From NCBI RefSeq assembly GCF_000426045.1, contig NZ_AUEP01000004.1, positions 124,001 to 188,000 of the forward strand: DNA of 64,000 nucleotides. Direction: 5' to 3'. A program made the translations under genes and the position numbers. The notes beneath the pieces were generated by a model. That model ran no database searches. It saw only the letters and a program-made list of their open reading frames with translations, and was not told the origin of the DNA. Position 1 is the first letter of the stretch, and every line of letters begins with the position of its first letter. This document shows positions 42,689-55,242 of this stretch, in pieces. The DNA comes from Marmoricola sp. URHB0036. Lineage in GTDB: Bacteria > Actinomycetota > Actinomycetes > Propionibacteriales > Nocardioidaceae.

Positions 42689-43383
42689 TCAGCCGCACTT
42701 CTGGCCGCTGGGGAGACCGCCGAGCCACGCCGGGTCCGGCGTCGTCTTCGAGCCGCTCTTGGCGAAGCCCGAGACGGGCTTGGACACCGACGGGTCGGCA
42801 CCGCCCGGCCAGCCGACGCCGGCCGGTCCGTAGCGGGGGTCGGTGTGGATGTCGACGGTCTTCAACCAGGGCTCGCGCTTCTGGTAGCCGGCGTTGAGCA
42901 GCTGCTCGGCGTTGTTCGCGTCGGCCTGCTGGCCGGTGGCCTGCTCGCCGACCTGGGTGAGGATGTCGCGGCTCTCGGCCCACCGCTGGAAGGTGTCCTC
43001 CATGAACGGCTGGTACTTCTTCGGCAGCGTCTTGATCAGCGGGTCGATCTGGGAGTACGTCGCAGCGACCTCTTGGGGCCGCGGCGTCACGTCCTCGTGC
43101 TTGCCGAACTTCAAGGTCAGCTCGATGTCCATCAGCAGCGTCAACGCCTGCTGGACGAGCTGCTTGCGGGAGGTCACCTGGGTCTGCGACTGACCGGACT
43201 TCGCGGCTTTCTCGATCCCCGCGCACTGGGCGTCGGTGAGCTCGTCGACGTCGCTGCGGCTGATCTTGGTGCCGGCGATGACCGACGCGGTGCCCGGAGG
43301 GACCGAGCCGCACCCGCCGAGGACGAGCGCCATGCCCATCGCTGCCACAGCGACCAGCGGGCCACGCCTCACCGCACGGGTCC

Positions 43384-43387
<4 letters not shown>
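42689..43387 (-). CDS. SurA-like N-terminal domain lipoprotein
   Basis: A 232-residue exported protein with lipobox LVLGGC (Cys26). Residues about 35-180 are helical with IAGTKISRSDVDELTDAQC, resembling the SurA N-terminal chaperone domain; no parvulin peptidyl-prolyl isomerase domain follows. It probably assists folding of exported proteins outside the membrane. The GTG overlaps the mfd stop. Family call is moderate, export is clear. Confidence 0.82.
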
Positions 43388-46929
<3,542 letters not shown>

Positions 46930-47031
46930 TTCTCTCAGGCGGTGCACGGGCACGCACGAAGACCCCCAACCGGTGCGGAGAGGGGGTGGCGGAACGTCAC
47001 CGAGTCTACGTGGGCCGCGAAGTCGCGACGC

Positions 47032-47037
47032 TAGGGT
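47032..47037 (+). promoter_or_regulatory. -10 hexamer TAGGGT, leaderless spacing
   Basis: TAGGGT is followed by GCCACG and the GTG start at 47044, six bases apart. Confidence 0.5.
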
Positions 47038-47043
47038 GCCACG

Positions 47044-47784
47044 GTGAACCGCCACCAGTTCCTGCGCCGCCTGCACCGTCAGCTGCGTCCCCGCACCTAC
47101 CTCGAGACCGGTGTCGCCGACGGCCGGAGCATGACCCTGTCGCGGGTGCCCAGCATCGGCATCGACCCGGCCTTCAGGATCGACCAGGAGATCGTCGCCG
47201 ACGTGCACCTCGCCCGGATCGCCAGCGACGAGTTCTTCGCACGGGAGGATCCGGTCGCGCACCTGCCCATCTCGACGGTGGACCTGGCCTTCATCGACGG
47301 CATGCACCTCGCGGAGTACGCCCTGCGCGACTACCTCGCCGTGGAGCGGTTCACGCACCCGTCCAGCGTCGTGGTCTTCGACGACATGCTCCCCCGCACC
47401 GTCGCCGAGGCGGCCCGGCACCGCCACACCGCTGCCTGGACCGGCGACGTCTACAAGGCGGTGCAGGCGCTCCGGGACCACCGGCCCGACCTCATCGTCC
47501 TCGAGGTCGACACCTTCCCGACCGGCGTGGTGGTGGTGCTCCGGCCCGACGCGAGCCGCGACGGCGTGATGGCGGAGTACGACGACTGGATGGACATCGC
47601 CCTCGACCCGGACCCGCAGGACGTCCCCGAGGAGATCCTCACCAGGTCGCGCGCCTTCAAGCCGGAGGCGCTGCTCGCCAGCGACGGGTGGCGGACCCTG
47701 CGCGACCTGCGCGACCTCCCGCCCGCCGAGGCGGCAGCGGCCGTCGGCCAGGCCTTCTCCGGCCTGCTGCAGCCGACTCGCTAG
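47044..47784 (+). CDS. Class I SAM-dependent methyltransferase-like protein (Methyltransf_24 type)
   Basis: A 246-residue protein. YLETGVADGRSM corresponds to motif I, followed by SIGIDPAF and the acidic strand VDLAFIDGMHLAEYALRD, the pattern of the Methyltransf_24 group, often linked to sugar or cell-wall modification. SSVVVFDDMLP follows. The first 20 residues are basic and helical. Substrate not evident. The GTG start has TAGGGT at leaderless spacing. It is divergent from mfd and ends four bases inside the next, convergent gene. Confidence 0.8.
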   Translation: MNRHQFLRRLHRQLRPRTYLETGVADGRSMTLSRVPSIGIDPAFRIDQEIVADVHLARIASDEFFAREDPVAHLPISTVDLAFIDGMHLAEYALRDYLAVERFTHPSSVVVFDDMLPRTVAEAARHRHTAAWTGDVYKAVQALRDHRPDLIVLEVDTFPTGVVVVLRPDASRDGVMAEYDDWMDIALDPDPQDVPEEILTRSRAFKPEALLASDGWRTLRDLRDLPPAEAAAAVGQAFSGLLQPTR

Positions 47785-48191
47785 CGGCGGACGACCCGCC
47801 TGAGCCGTCGTACGACCCGGCGGGTGAGGCTGGGAGTGGGGACGACGGGCCTGGCCTTGGGCACGACGCTGGGCGGACCCTCGACACCGAGCAGCAGGAC
47901 GAGGGGACGGGCGCCCTGCACGAGCAGGCGGGCGTCCACCTGCACTCCGTCGAGCGCGATCGACCACTGCCCGTCGACCAGCCCGGCCCGCGGAGTGCGG
48001 GCCCGCACCAGACCGGTACCGGCCTCCGTGCGGGCGGTGACCGTCGGCCCGCCGCCGGAGAGCACCAGCGTCGTGGCGTCCGCGGCGCCCTCGAGACCGC
48101 ACAGCACCAGCTCGACCTCGTCGCCGCGCAGCCGGGCATGGCTGTCGACGTAGTCGATCGTCAACGATTCCGGGGTCTCCACGGCGCTCAT
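47781..48191 (-). CDS. Hypothetical protein with Arg-rich C-terminus
   Basis: A 136-residue protein I do not recognise. Most of it is beta-strand-like (LTIDYVDSHARLRGDEVELVLCGLEG), suggesting a compact beta-sandwich, and the last 15 residues are very basic (TRRVVRRLRRVVRR). There is no signal peptide. The ATG overlaps the stop of the VOC gene, so they are co-translated. The basic tail could contact nucleic acid or membrane; this is a guess. Confidence 0.6.
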   Translation of the reverse strand: MSAVETPESLTIDYVDSHARLRGDEVELVLCGLEGAADATTLVLSGGGPTVTARTEAGTGLVRARTPRAGLVDGQWSIALDGVQVDARLLVQGARPLVLLLGVEGPPSVVPKARPVVPTPSLTRRVVRRLRRVVRR

Positions 48192-48589
48192 CCTTGCACC
48201 GGCGCCGCGATGACCTCGTCCATGCTGCGCAGGATGCAGAACTCGTTGCCCTCCGGGTCGGCCAGCACCACCCAGCCGGTGCCGTCGTCGTTGCGCCGGT
48301 CGTCGACCTCAGTGGCGCCGAGCGCGAGCAGCCGGCCCAGCTCCTCCTCGCGGGTGCCGGCGCTGGGACGCAGGTCGAGGTGGATCCGGTTCTTGGTCGC
48401 CTTGTCCTCGGGCACCTCGATGAAGAGCAACGGGTGGCCACCGTCGGGTCGCTGGATCCAGCACTCCTCGTGACCGGGTTCGTTGGGGTCATCCGGCTTG
48501 TCGACGTACTCCAGCACCTGCTTCCACCACTCGGAGAGCTCGTAGGCGTTGCGGCAGTCGATCGAGGTGTGCGAGATGTACGACGTCAT
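48188..48589 (-). CDS. VOC family protein (glyoxalase-like)
   Basis: A 133-residue protein with SYISHTSIDCRNAYELSEWWKQVL, the first VOC half, and RIHLDLRP, GWVVLADPEGNEFCIL, the second. It belongs to the glyoxalase-like group common in actinobacteria. The ATG at 48589 is chosen because the fold begins there; an upstream in-frame ATG would add 12 residues without homology and would run into the ArsR promoter. Substrate unknown. Confidence 0.84.
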   Translation of the reverse strand: MTSYISHTSIDCRNAYELSEWWKQVLEYVDKPDDPNEPGHEECWIQRPDGGHPLLFIEVPEDKATKNRIHLDLRPSAGTREEELGRLLALGATEVDDRRNDDGTGWVVLADPEGNEFCILRSMDEVIAAPVQG

Positions 48590-48625
48590 GGGCCCAGCCT
48601 GCCGTGACTCGCCCCGCGAGAACAC

Positions 48626-48666
48626 ATGCCTTGACAGGCATATTCTCCAGACGGCATATTGGGGGC
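48626..48666 (+). promoter_or_regulatory. ArsR-gene promoter and probable autoregulatory operator
   Basis: TTGACA (48631-48636) and CATATT (48655-48660) form a near-consensus promoter with an 18-base spacer. CATATT ends six bases before the ATG at 48667. The inverted repeat ATGCC-TTGACA-GGCAT (48626-48641) embeds the -35, and GGCATATT is repeated directly at 48637 and 48653, sixteen bases apart. Binding by the encoded ArsR protein would block RNA polymerase. Operator role is inference. Confidence 0.65.
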
Positions 48667-48987
48667 ATGGAGAACACCCTGTGGGCCGCGCTGGTCGACC
48701 CGAACCGTCGCGCCGTGCTGGACCTGCTGGCCCAGGGGGAGCTGTCGGTCAACGAGCTGGTCGAGCGGCTCGGGCTGACGCAGCCGCAGACCTCGAAGCA
48801 CCTCCGGGTGCTGCGCGAGGCCGGGCTGGTGCGGGTCGACCAGCAGGCACAACGACGGATCTATGCGGTCGAGCCGGCCCCGATGGCCGAGCTCGACGAG
48901 TGGCTGGCGCCGTACCGCCGGCTCTGGAACACCAGCCTCGACCGACTCGGGGCACACCTGGACAAGGATCTGGACAAGGAGAAGTGA
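48667..48987 (+). CDS. ArsR/SmtB-family transcriptional regulator
   Basis: A 106-residue winged-helix repressor starting MENTLWAALVDPNRRAVLDLL, with the recognition region LTQPQTSKHLRVLREAGLV and the wing VDQQAQRRIY. No cysteine or histidine metal site is seen, so it is of the non-metal group often paired with an AHSA1/START gene, as here (TGATG overlap). It probably regulates the pair through the operator immediately upstream. Confidence 0.9.
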   Translation: MENTLWAALVDPNRRAVLDLLAQGELSVNELVERLGLTQPQTSKHLRVLREAGLVRVDQQAQRRIYAVEPAPMAELDEWLAPYRRLWNTSLDRLGAHLDKDLDKEK

Positions 48988-49517
48988 TGCAGACGACCGA
49001 CGAAGGCACCTACCTCGAGATCGACGACCGCCCGGCGGTGCGTTTCGAGCGCATCTACCACCACCCGGTCGAGCGGGTGTGGCAGGCGATCACGGACCCG
49101 ACCGAGATGAGCCACTGGTTCCCCTCCCCCGAGATCGACTACGAGGCCCGCGCCGGCGGCAGGATCACGCTGTCCGGCGATCCCTACTCCCCCGACGCCA
49201 AGACCACGCGGGTGCTGGTCTGGGAGCCGCCCCACCGGTTCTCCTTCGAGTGGGAGAGCGACGAGCTGCACTTCACGCTGACCGAGCACGACGACGGTTG
49301 CCGCCTCGAGCTGGTCAACCTGCTCTCCACGAGCGGCGCGGGTGCACGCAACGCGGCCGGCTGGGAGATGTGCCTGGGCCACCTCGACCGCGTCGTCGCC
49401 GGCACCTGGGAACCGCAGCCGACGGACGGCAGCATGGAGGAGTTCCTGCCCGTGGTGGAGAAGTACAAGGGCCGCGGCGTCCCCGACGACGGCTGGCGGC
49501 CGGACCCGCCTGGCTAG
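48987..49517 (+). CDS. SRPBCC/AHSA1-like protein
   Basis: A 176-residue START/Bet v1-fold protein: AVRFERIYHHPVERVWQAITDP, WFPSPEIDYEARAGG, and GWEMCLGHLDRVVAG. AHSA1-like proteins bind hydrophobic ligands in a large cavity. It overlaps the ArsR gene by one base (TGATG), a very common pairing in which the ligand binder and repressor respond to the same compound. Ends convergent with glpD, overlapping by four bases. Confidence 0.88.
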   Translation: MQTTDEGTYLEIDDRPAVRFERIYHHPVERVWQAITDPTEMSHWFPSPEIDYEARAGGRITLSGDPYSPDAKTTRVLVWEPPHRFSFEWESDELHFTLTEHDDGCRLELVNLLSTSGAGARNAAGWEMCLGHLDRVVAGTWEPQPTDGSMEEFLPVVEKYKGRGVPDDGWRPDPPG

Positions 49518-51241
49518 ACGGCCCAGGGCCCCTCGGGGGCGCTGACCCGGGCCTCGTCGGCCTCCTGGTCGGTGGGCATCTCCTGGCTCTGGCGCTCGGC
49601 CTCGACCCGGCGCAGGTAGTGGTCGACCTCGTCCTCGAGACGGGAGTCGTCCCAGCCGAGCTCGGCAGCCATCAGCTCCGCCGCGATCCGGGCCGACGAG
49701 GTGCCGCGGTCGAAGGTCTCGATCGAGATACGGGTACGACGCGCCAGCACGTCGTCGAGGTGTCGGGCCCCCTCGTGGGTGACCGCGTAGACCACCTCGG
49801 CCAGCAGGTAGTCCTCCGATCCCGGCAACGGCTCCGCCAGCTCGGGTCGCCGGGCGATCAGCTCGAGCACCTCGTCGACCAGTCCACCGAACCGACCGAG
49901 CAGGTGATCGATGCGGGCGACGTCGAGCCCGCTCGAGCGCGCGATCGCGACTCGCTGGTTGGTGCGCGCCTCGTGTCCGCTGGCCCCGAGCAGCGGCACC
50001 CGGTCGGTGATGCTCTCGCCGGGTTCGTCGTCGAGCCACTTCGCTGCCGCGTCCACCGCGTCCTGGGCCATCACCCGGTAGGTGGTCAGCTTGCCGCCGG
50101 CGATCATCACCAGTCCCGGGACAGGCGTGGCGACGGTGTGCTCACGGGAGATCTTCGAGGTGGGCTCGGTGGCGCCGCGCAGGAGGGGCCGCAGGCCGGC
50201 GTACACCCCTTCGACGTCGGTGTGGTCGAGCGGCGTACGCAGCAGCTTGTTGACGTGACCGAGCACGTAGTCGATGTCGGCGCGTGACGCCGCCGGGTGG
50301 GCCAGGTCGAGGTCCCACGGGGTGTCGGTGGTGCCGATGATCCAGTGGCGGCCCCACGGGATCACGAACAGCACGGACTTCTCGGTCTTGGTGATGAAGC
50401 CGCACTCGCTGCGGATGCGGTCGCGGGGTACGACGAGATGGATGCCCTTGCTCGCCTCGACGTCGAGGGCGCCGAGGCCGCCGAGCATCTCCTGGATCTC
50501 GTTGGTCCACACACCCCCGGCGTTGACCACGACCTTGGCGCGCACCTCGATCTCGCGGTCGTTCTCGAGGTCCATCAACCGGGCGCCGACGACGCGGTCA
50601 CCTTCACGGAGGAAGCCGATCACCTTGGTGCGCGAGGCCACGTGGGCGCCGTACGCCGCGGCGGTGCGTGCGATGTTCATGACCAGTCGGGCATCGTCGA
50701 CCTGGCAGTCGTAGTAGCGGATCGCGCCGGTGAGGTCCTCGGTCTTCAGGTCGGGTGCCATCCGGGCGAGCTGCCGGCGGAAGACATGTTTGTGCTTGGG
50801 CACGCCCATCTCGTACTTGCCGGCCATCGCCATGCCGTTGTAGAGCACCAGCCCGGCTCCGACGTACGGCCGCTCCCAGGTGTGGTGCAGCGGGTAGAGG
50901 AAGGCCACCGGCCGCACCAGGTGTGGCGCGAGCCGGGTCAGCAGCAGGCCGCGCTCCTCGAGGGCCTCCTTGACCAGGCCGAAGTCGAACATCTCCAAGT
51001 AGCGGAGTCCTCCGTGCACCAGCTTCGAGGACCGGCTGCTGGTGCCGCTGGCGAAGTCACGCTGCTCGACCAGGGCGGTGGAGAGTCCGCGGGAGACCGC
51101 GTCCAGCGCCGTACCGGCTCCGACGACGCCTGCCCCGACCACCAGCACGTCGAGGTCCGCGCTGGTGGGCGACCCGGCGGCCTCCATCGCATCCAGAGCC
51201 TTGGCGCGCGAGCCGGGTCCGAGGTCAGCAGTCAGGCTCAT
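49514..51241 (-). CDS. glpD: Glycerol-3-phosphate dehydrogenase (aerobic, FAD)
   Basis: A 575-residue flavoprotein. The FAD motif is VLVVGAGVVGAG (residues 33-44), followed by DFASGTSSRSSKLVHGGLRYLE, the glycerol-phosphate dehydrogenase signature. IIGTTDTPWD and GGKLTTYRVMA are also conserved. The C-terminal DAO_C helical domain covers about residues 410-550. It oxidises sn-glycerol-3-phosphate at the membrane, feeding the quinone pool. No glpF or glpK is next to it. CAGACT lies six bases upstream of the ATG. Confidence 0.94.
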   Translation of the reverse strand: MSLTADLGPGSRAKALDAMEAAGSPTSADLDVLVVGAGVVGAGTALDAVSRGLSTALVEQRDFASGTSSRSSKLVHGGLRYLEMFDFGLVKEALEERGLLLTRLAPHLVRPVAFLYPLHHTWERPYVGAGLVLYNGMAMAGKYEMGVPKHKHVFRRQLARMAPDLKTEDLTGAIRYYDCQVDDARLVMNIARTAAAYGAHVASRTKVIGFLREGDRVVGARLMDLENDREIEVRAKVVVNAGGVWTNEIQEMLGGLGALDVEASKGIHLVVPRDRIRSECGFITKTEKSVLFVIPWGRHWIIGTTDTPWDLDLAHPAASRADIDYVLGHVNKLLRTPLDHTDVEGVYAGLRPLLRGATEPTSKISREHTVATPVPGLVMIAGGKLTTYRVMAQDAVDAAAKWLDDEPGESITDRVPLLGASGHEARTNQRVAIARSSGLDVARIDHLLGRFGGLVDEVLELIARRPELAEPLPGSEDYLLAEVVYAVTHEGARHLDDVLARRTRISIETFDRGTSSARIAAELMAAELGWDDSRLEDEVDHYLRRVEAERQSQEMPTDQEADEARVSAPEGPWAV

Positions 51242-51273
51242 GCCCCCAGTCTGTCAGGGGAGGCCGGCCGCGT

Positions 51274-51624
51274 TCAGCCTCCGAGACAGAGCGAGCTCGT
51301 CCACGCGCCGGCGGTGAGTCCGTGCACCGTGAAGGCGATCGCCGGAAGCAACGCGACCAGGCCGATGACGGCGCCGCGCCCGCTGTTGCGGGACATCGGC
51401 ACCGCGACCAGCCACGGCAGGGCCGCGACCAGCAGCACGATCAGCATCGCGACCCGCCCGGTCAGCACGTCGTCGGGATCGGCCGGCTGGCTGCACGAGC
51501 TGGTGAAGACGAGGTGGATGAACAGGTCGGCCGGCACGGTGAGCACCACCGTGCACACGGCGATCGCGATCCAGCCCCCCGTGGTGATGCCGGGACGCTG
51601 GTCGGCGCTGATGGTCGTGGTCAT
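51274..51624 (-). CDS. Small polytopic membrane protein
   Basis: A 116-residue protein with three helices: GGWIAIAVCTVVLTVPADLF, VAMLIVLLVAALPWLVAVPM and AVIGLVALLPAIAFTVHGL. Two cysteines sit outside the helices (SSCSQ and SSLCLGG) and could form a disulfide. No family recognised. It lies 32 bases upstream of glpD on the same strand. Confidence 0.65.
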   Translation of the reverse strand: MTTTISADQRPGITTGGWIAIAVCTVVLTVPADLFIHLVFTSSCSQPADPDDVLTGRVAMLIVLLVAALPWLVAVPMSRNSGRGAVIGLVALLPAIAFTVHGLTAGAWTSSLCLGG

Positions 51625-51668
51625 GGGTCAAGGGTCGCCCGGGCGACGTACCGGTGGCATCCGTTTTC

Positions 51669-52019
51669 CTACTCAGATCGCCGCGTTTCCCGCCGTTGTT
51701 CTCGGGCCACGTGTCGAGCTCCGCGCACGCCGAGAACCAGAGCAACGAATGGGAAGAGCAGGAGCACGACCGTGCTGGGAGCTGCCGCACCGGCGAGTGC
51801 TCCGAAGAAGGTGGCCGTCCGGGTGTGCCAGACGTGGTGGCCGACCCACGCACCCGCGGAGGTTCCGAGAATCAGCACAGTCGTCAGGGCCGCTGCTGCT
51901 CGATTGCCCTTCCGCCGCTGCTCGACGGTCAGGCTGAACCGGCGCGGGCACCATCCGAAGCCGGTCCGGGCAGCCCAGTAGTGACGCCTGCCCTCCTCGT
52001 CCTCGCCCGTCCGCCACAC
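51669..52019 (-). CDS. Putative small membrane protein
   Basis: About 116 residues if started at GTG 52019. The N-terminal 45 residues are polar (VWRTGEDEEGRRHYWAARTG), followed by helices at about 50-70 and 80-105, then a basic tail. The first part resembles a domain-of-unknown-function wrapper rather than any named family. Start choice is weak, since a long open frame continues upstream without clear signals. Confidence is moderate because base composition fits a gene but no homology is recognised. Confidence 0.5.
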   Translation of the reverse strand: MWRTGEDEEGRRHYWAARTGFGWCPRRFSLTVEQRRKGNRAAAALTTVLILGTSAGAWVGHHVWHTRTATFFGALAGAAAPSTVVLLLFPFVALVLGVRGARHVAREQRRETRRSE

Positions 52020-52159
52020 ACCCACCAGTTCATGGTTCCCAGGAGCTCGGCTGCTGACACACGGGGACCAGCAGATGACCTGACGACATCGCGAATCCCC
52101 TGTCCACACAGGGAATTCTCCATCCGAAACTGTCAGTGGTCGCTGCTTGAATTCACCGT

Positions 52160-53472
52160 ATGACGACCACCCGGACCGATCTCGACACCGCCGCCGCGGT
52201 GCTCGCCTTCGCCCGGGATCGCAAGGTCGCTGCCGACCGGGCCGAGGCCGATGTGCTGTTCGCGGCGGCGACCTGGGCCGAGCAACACCCGCCGGAGTCG
52301 ATCGCCGGCGCTGCGACGTGGCCCGTTCCCGGCGCTGAGTCCGAGCTGGCGCTGGCGGGTGAGGGCGCACCGCTCGTGGCGGAGTTCTGCATTGCGGAGT
52401 TCGCGGTGGCCATCGGCCGATCCACCGATTCCGGGCGCGCGTTGATCGCGCACGCGGTGGAGCTGAAGTACCGTCTCCCCCGCCACTGGACCCGCGTCCA
52501 GTCCGGGACCCTGGAGCCCTGGAGGGCGCGCCGGGTGGCGGCCGCGACGCTGGGTCTCTCCCGGGAGGCCGCGCAGCATGTCGACGTCCAGCTGGCACCG
52601 TTCGCCCACAAGGTGGGTCCCGCGCAGCTCGACCGGCTGGTCGAGGAGGCCATCGCCCGCTTCATGCCCGACACTGCCCGCGACAACGCCGAACGCGCCG
52701 CCGACGGGCGGCACGTCACCTTCCACCACCAGCAGGTGAGCTTCAACGGCACCACCTTCGTCGAGGCCGAGCTCGACCTGGCCGACGCCCTCGACCTCGA
52801 CGCCGCCCTCGCCGCTGGTGCCGAGCAGCTCAAGGTCGCCGGATCCGTCGAGCCTCTCGACGTACGCCGCGCGATCGCCGCCGGCGTGCTCGCCCGCCGC
52901 CAGCTGGCTCTCGACCTCGAGCCAGGGGTCCCGCGAAGCAGCAGATCTCGCCAGGTCGTGCTCTACGTCCACTCTCCGAAGCCGCGATCACCGGAGGCGG
53001 TGGATCGCTCGACCTGGCGCGGCTGGAAAACACCCGTCAGGGCCTCACCGCCGAGCAGGTCCGCACGTGGTGCGCCAACGCCGACGCCCACATCACCGTC
53101 AAGCCGGTGATCGACCTCGCCGAGCACCTCCAGGTCGACGCCTACGAGATCCCCGACCGGCTTCGCGAACAAGCCGTCCTGCGCGACGGCAGCTGCGTCT
53201 TCCCCTGGTGCTTCCGGCCGGCGCGTTCCTGCGACATCGACCACCCGGTTCCGTACGACGACGGCGGTCCCACCGCGAGCGACAACGCCGCTCCCCTGTG
53301 TCGACGGCACCACCGGCTGAAGACGCACAGCCCGTGGACCTACACCGTGCTCGACCCCGGCACCTACCTGTGGTCGAGCCCGCACGGCTACCAGTTCCTC
53401 CGCGACCACACCGGCACGCTCGACGTCAGTCGCGACCGGCCGTCACCCGGGACCGACCCGCCTGACGGCTGA
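52160..53472 (+). pseudogene. Frameshifted DUF222-HNH endonuclease ('13E12 repeat' family)
   Basis: The reading frame from ATG 52160 encodes the DUF222 domain to VVLYVH near 52972, then shifts. Restoring one C there (CAC-CTC instead of CACTC) continues as LSEAAITGGGGSLDLARLEN and joins the HNH domain, CVFPWCFRPARSCDIDHPV and NAAPLCRRHHRLK, ending at 53472. The repaired product would have about 437 residues, close to the 429 of the intact relative at 15825. As written the first frame stops at 53110. A sequencing error in this one position cannot be excluded. TGAATT lies six bases before the ATG. Confidence 0.8.
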
Positions 53473-53486
53473 CACATGTGACTCCG

Positions 53487-54002
53487 TCACTCCGTCGTTT
53501 GCAGGAGACGGACATCTTCGCGGTGGTGCTCAGGCAGGTCGTAGCCGGAGTGCATCGCGAGTTGAGCGGCTCGGGAAACGCAGCGCACCGTCACTCCTTC
53601 GATCCCGCCCTCATCGAAGAGTGCTTCACGAGGTAGAGGCCAGGGATCCGTGTAGAACTGGACGACGGCGCCCTCGTGGTCCACGGCGATCACGTGGACG
53701 TCGATCTCCCGACCGTCTGGATGGGCATCCACGAAGGCCGAGTCGAAGTGCACTGCCCCGGCCTGGATCGGCTGGCTCTCAGACCACGTGAGCTTCCTGT
53801 CGAATCCACGGCTGTGCACGATCTCGGCATAGCGTGAGAGGTCCGAGATCAGAACGAGAAGGTCCACGTCCTTGTGCTCTCGAGTCACGCGGCCGAGTAG
53901 CGCGTCCACGCCCCAGCCGCCCATCACCCAGCACCGGACCCCGTTCTTGTCGAGCAGGTCGTAGACCGCCAGTGCCTCTTCGACAGACATCGCTCCGGTC
54001 AT
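53487..54002 (-). CDS. Nucleotidyltransferase, ANT(2'')/LinB-like fold
   Basis: A 171-residue protein with the pattern of aminoglycoside 2''- and lincosamide nucleotidyltransferases: CWVMGGWGVDALLGRVTREH and DVDLLV with the metal-binding aspartates. Such proteins adenylylate antibiotics, but many chromosomal homologues have unknown substrates, so resistance should not be assumed. The ATG at 54002 is preferred since CAGACT lies six bases upstream, as at glpD; an in-frame ATG at 53990 is an alternative. Confidence 0.75.
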   Translation of the reverse strand: MTGAMSVEEALAVYDLLDKNGVRCWVMGGWGVDALLGRVTREHKDVDLLVLISDLSRYAEIVHSRGFDRKLTWSESQPIQAGAVHFDSAFVDAHPDGREIDVHVIAVDHEGAVVQFYTDPWPLPREALFDEGGIEGVTVRCVSRAAQLAMHSGYDLPEHHREDVRLLQTTE

Positions 54003-54116
54003 GCACGGAGTCTGCATCCCCACCAGGCTCAGGTCGATCCAATCCCCGCCCGCGCCGCGATCCCCGCGAACCCACCCAGCACCACGGGGCAGACGAGCGC
54101 GCCTTCACCCCACTCC

Positions 54117-55136
54117 TCAGCGCCAGCCGAGCTCCGGCGCCACGTGCCGTACGACGCTGTCCAGCACGTGCGCGCAGTAGTCGACACCGAGCTGGTTGGG
54201 GATGGTCATCAGCACCGTGTCGGCGGCAGCGACTGCCTCGTCGGCGGCCAGGTCGGCGACGAGCTGGTCAGGCTCGCCGGCGTACGTCTTGCCGAAGCGG
54301 GCCAGGCCGCCCTCGAGGTGGCCGACCTGGTCCTGGCTGCGGGTCTCGCGGCCGAAGTACGCGCGGTCGAGGTCGCTGACGATCGGGAAGATGCTGCGGC
54401 TGACCGAGACCCGTGGCGTGCGTTCGTGCCCGGCGGCGGCCCAGGCGTCGCGGAACAGCTGGATCTGCTCGGCCTGGAGCTGGTGGAACGGGACGCCGGT
54501 GTCCTCGGTGAGGAGGGTGGAGCTCATCAGGTTCAGGCCCTGCTCGGCCGTCCACTCGGCGGTCTTCCGGGAGCCGGCCCCCCACCAGATCCGGTCGCGC
54601 AGGCCGGGCGAGTGCGGTTCGAGACGCAGCGGACCCGGCGGGTTGGCGAACATGGGGCGCGGATTGGGCTCGGCGAACCCTTCGCCCTCGAGCAGCTCCA
54701 GGAACACGCGGGTGTGCTCGCGCGCCATGTCGGCGTGGTCGGTGCCCTCGGCGGGCACGTGGCCGAAGTAGCGGAACCCGTCGATCACCTGCTCCGGTGA
54801 GCCGCGGCTGATGCCGAGCTGCAGCCGGCCGCCGGAGATCAGGTCGGCCGACCCGGCGTCCTCGACCATGTAGAGCGGGTTCTCGTAGCGCATGTCGATC
54901 ACGCCGGTGCCGATCTCGATCCGGCTCGTGCGCGCGCCGATGGCGGCCAGCAGCGGGAACGGCGAGGCCAGCTGGCGGGCGAAGTGGTGCACCCGGAAGT
55001 ACGCGCCGTCGACGCCGATCTCCTCGGCCGCGACGGCCAGATCGATGGACTGCAGCAGCGCGTCCGAGGCCGAGCGGGTGCCCGAGTGTGGCGAGTCGTT
55101 CCAGTGCCCGAAGGACAGGAAGCCGATGTTCTTCAT
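54117..55136 (-). CDS. LLM-class flavin-dependent oxidoreductase
   Basis: A 339-residue luciferase-like (beta/alpha)8 protein: MKNIGFLSFGHWND, GAYFRVHHFARQLASPFPLLAAIGARTSRIEIGTGV is the typical first half, and ISRGSPEQVIDGFRYFG follows. Members use FMN or F420; actinobacteria contain many of both. No flavin reductase is adjacent. The ATG at 55136 begins directly with the first barrel strand. Divergent from an NAD(P)-binding protein gene. Confidence 0.87.
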   Translation of the reverse strand: MKNIGFLSFGHWNDSPHSGTRSASDALLQSIDLAVAAEEIGVDGAYFRVHHFARQLASPFPLLAAIGARTSRIEIGTGVIDMRYENPLYMVEDAGSADLISGGRLQLGISRGSPEQVIDGFRYFGHVPAEGTDHADMAREHTRVFLELLEGEGFAEPNPRPMFANPPGPLRLEPHSPGLRDRIWWGAGSRKTAEWTAEQGLNLMSSTLLTEDTGVPFHQLQAEQIQLFRDAWAAAGHERTPRVSVSRSIFPIVSDLDRAYFGRETRSQDQVGHLEGGLARFGKTYAGEPDQLVADLAADEAVAAADTVLMTIPNQLGVDYCAHVLDSVVRHVAPELGWR

Positions 55137-55242
55137 GGCTCGTGCAACCCGTACGCCGCCCTCAGGCTTCCCGCACCGAAATAACGAGTGCCCCCGGGGA
55201 GTTCCGCAAGGAACACACCCACGCACTCGAGAAGGAGACTCC

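Noticed and set aside
53478-53490. GTGAC-TCC-GTCAC as a second CRP-type site
   Set aside because: Spacing and arms do not match TGTGA-N6-TCACA, and it lies between two gene ends with no promoter to control.
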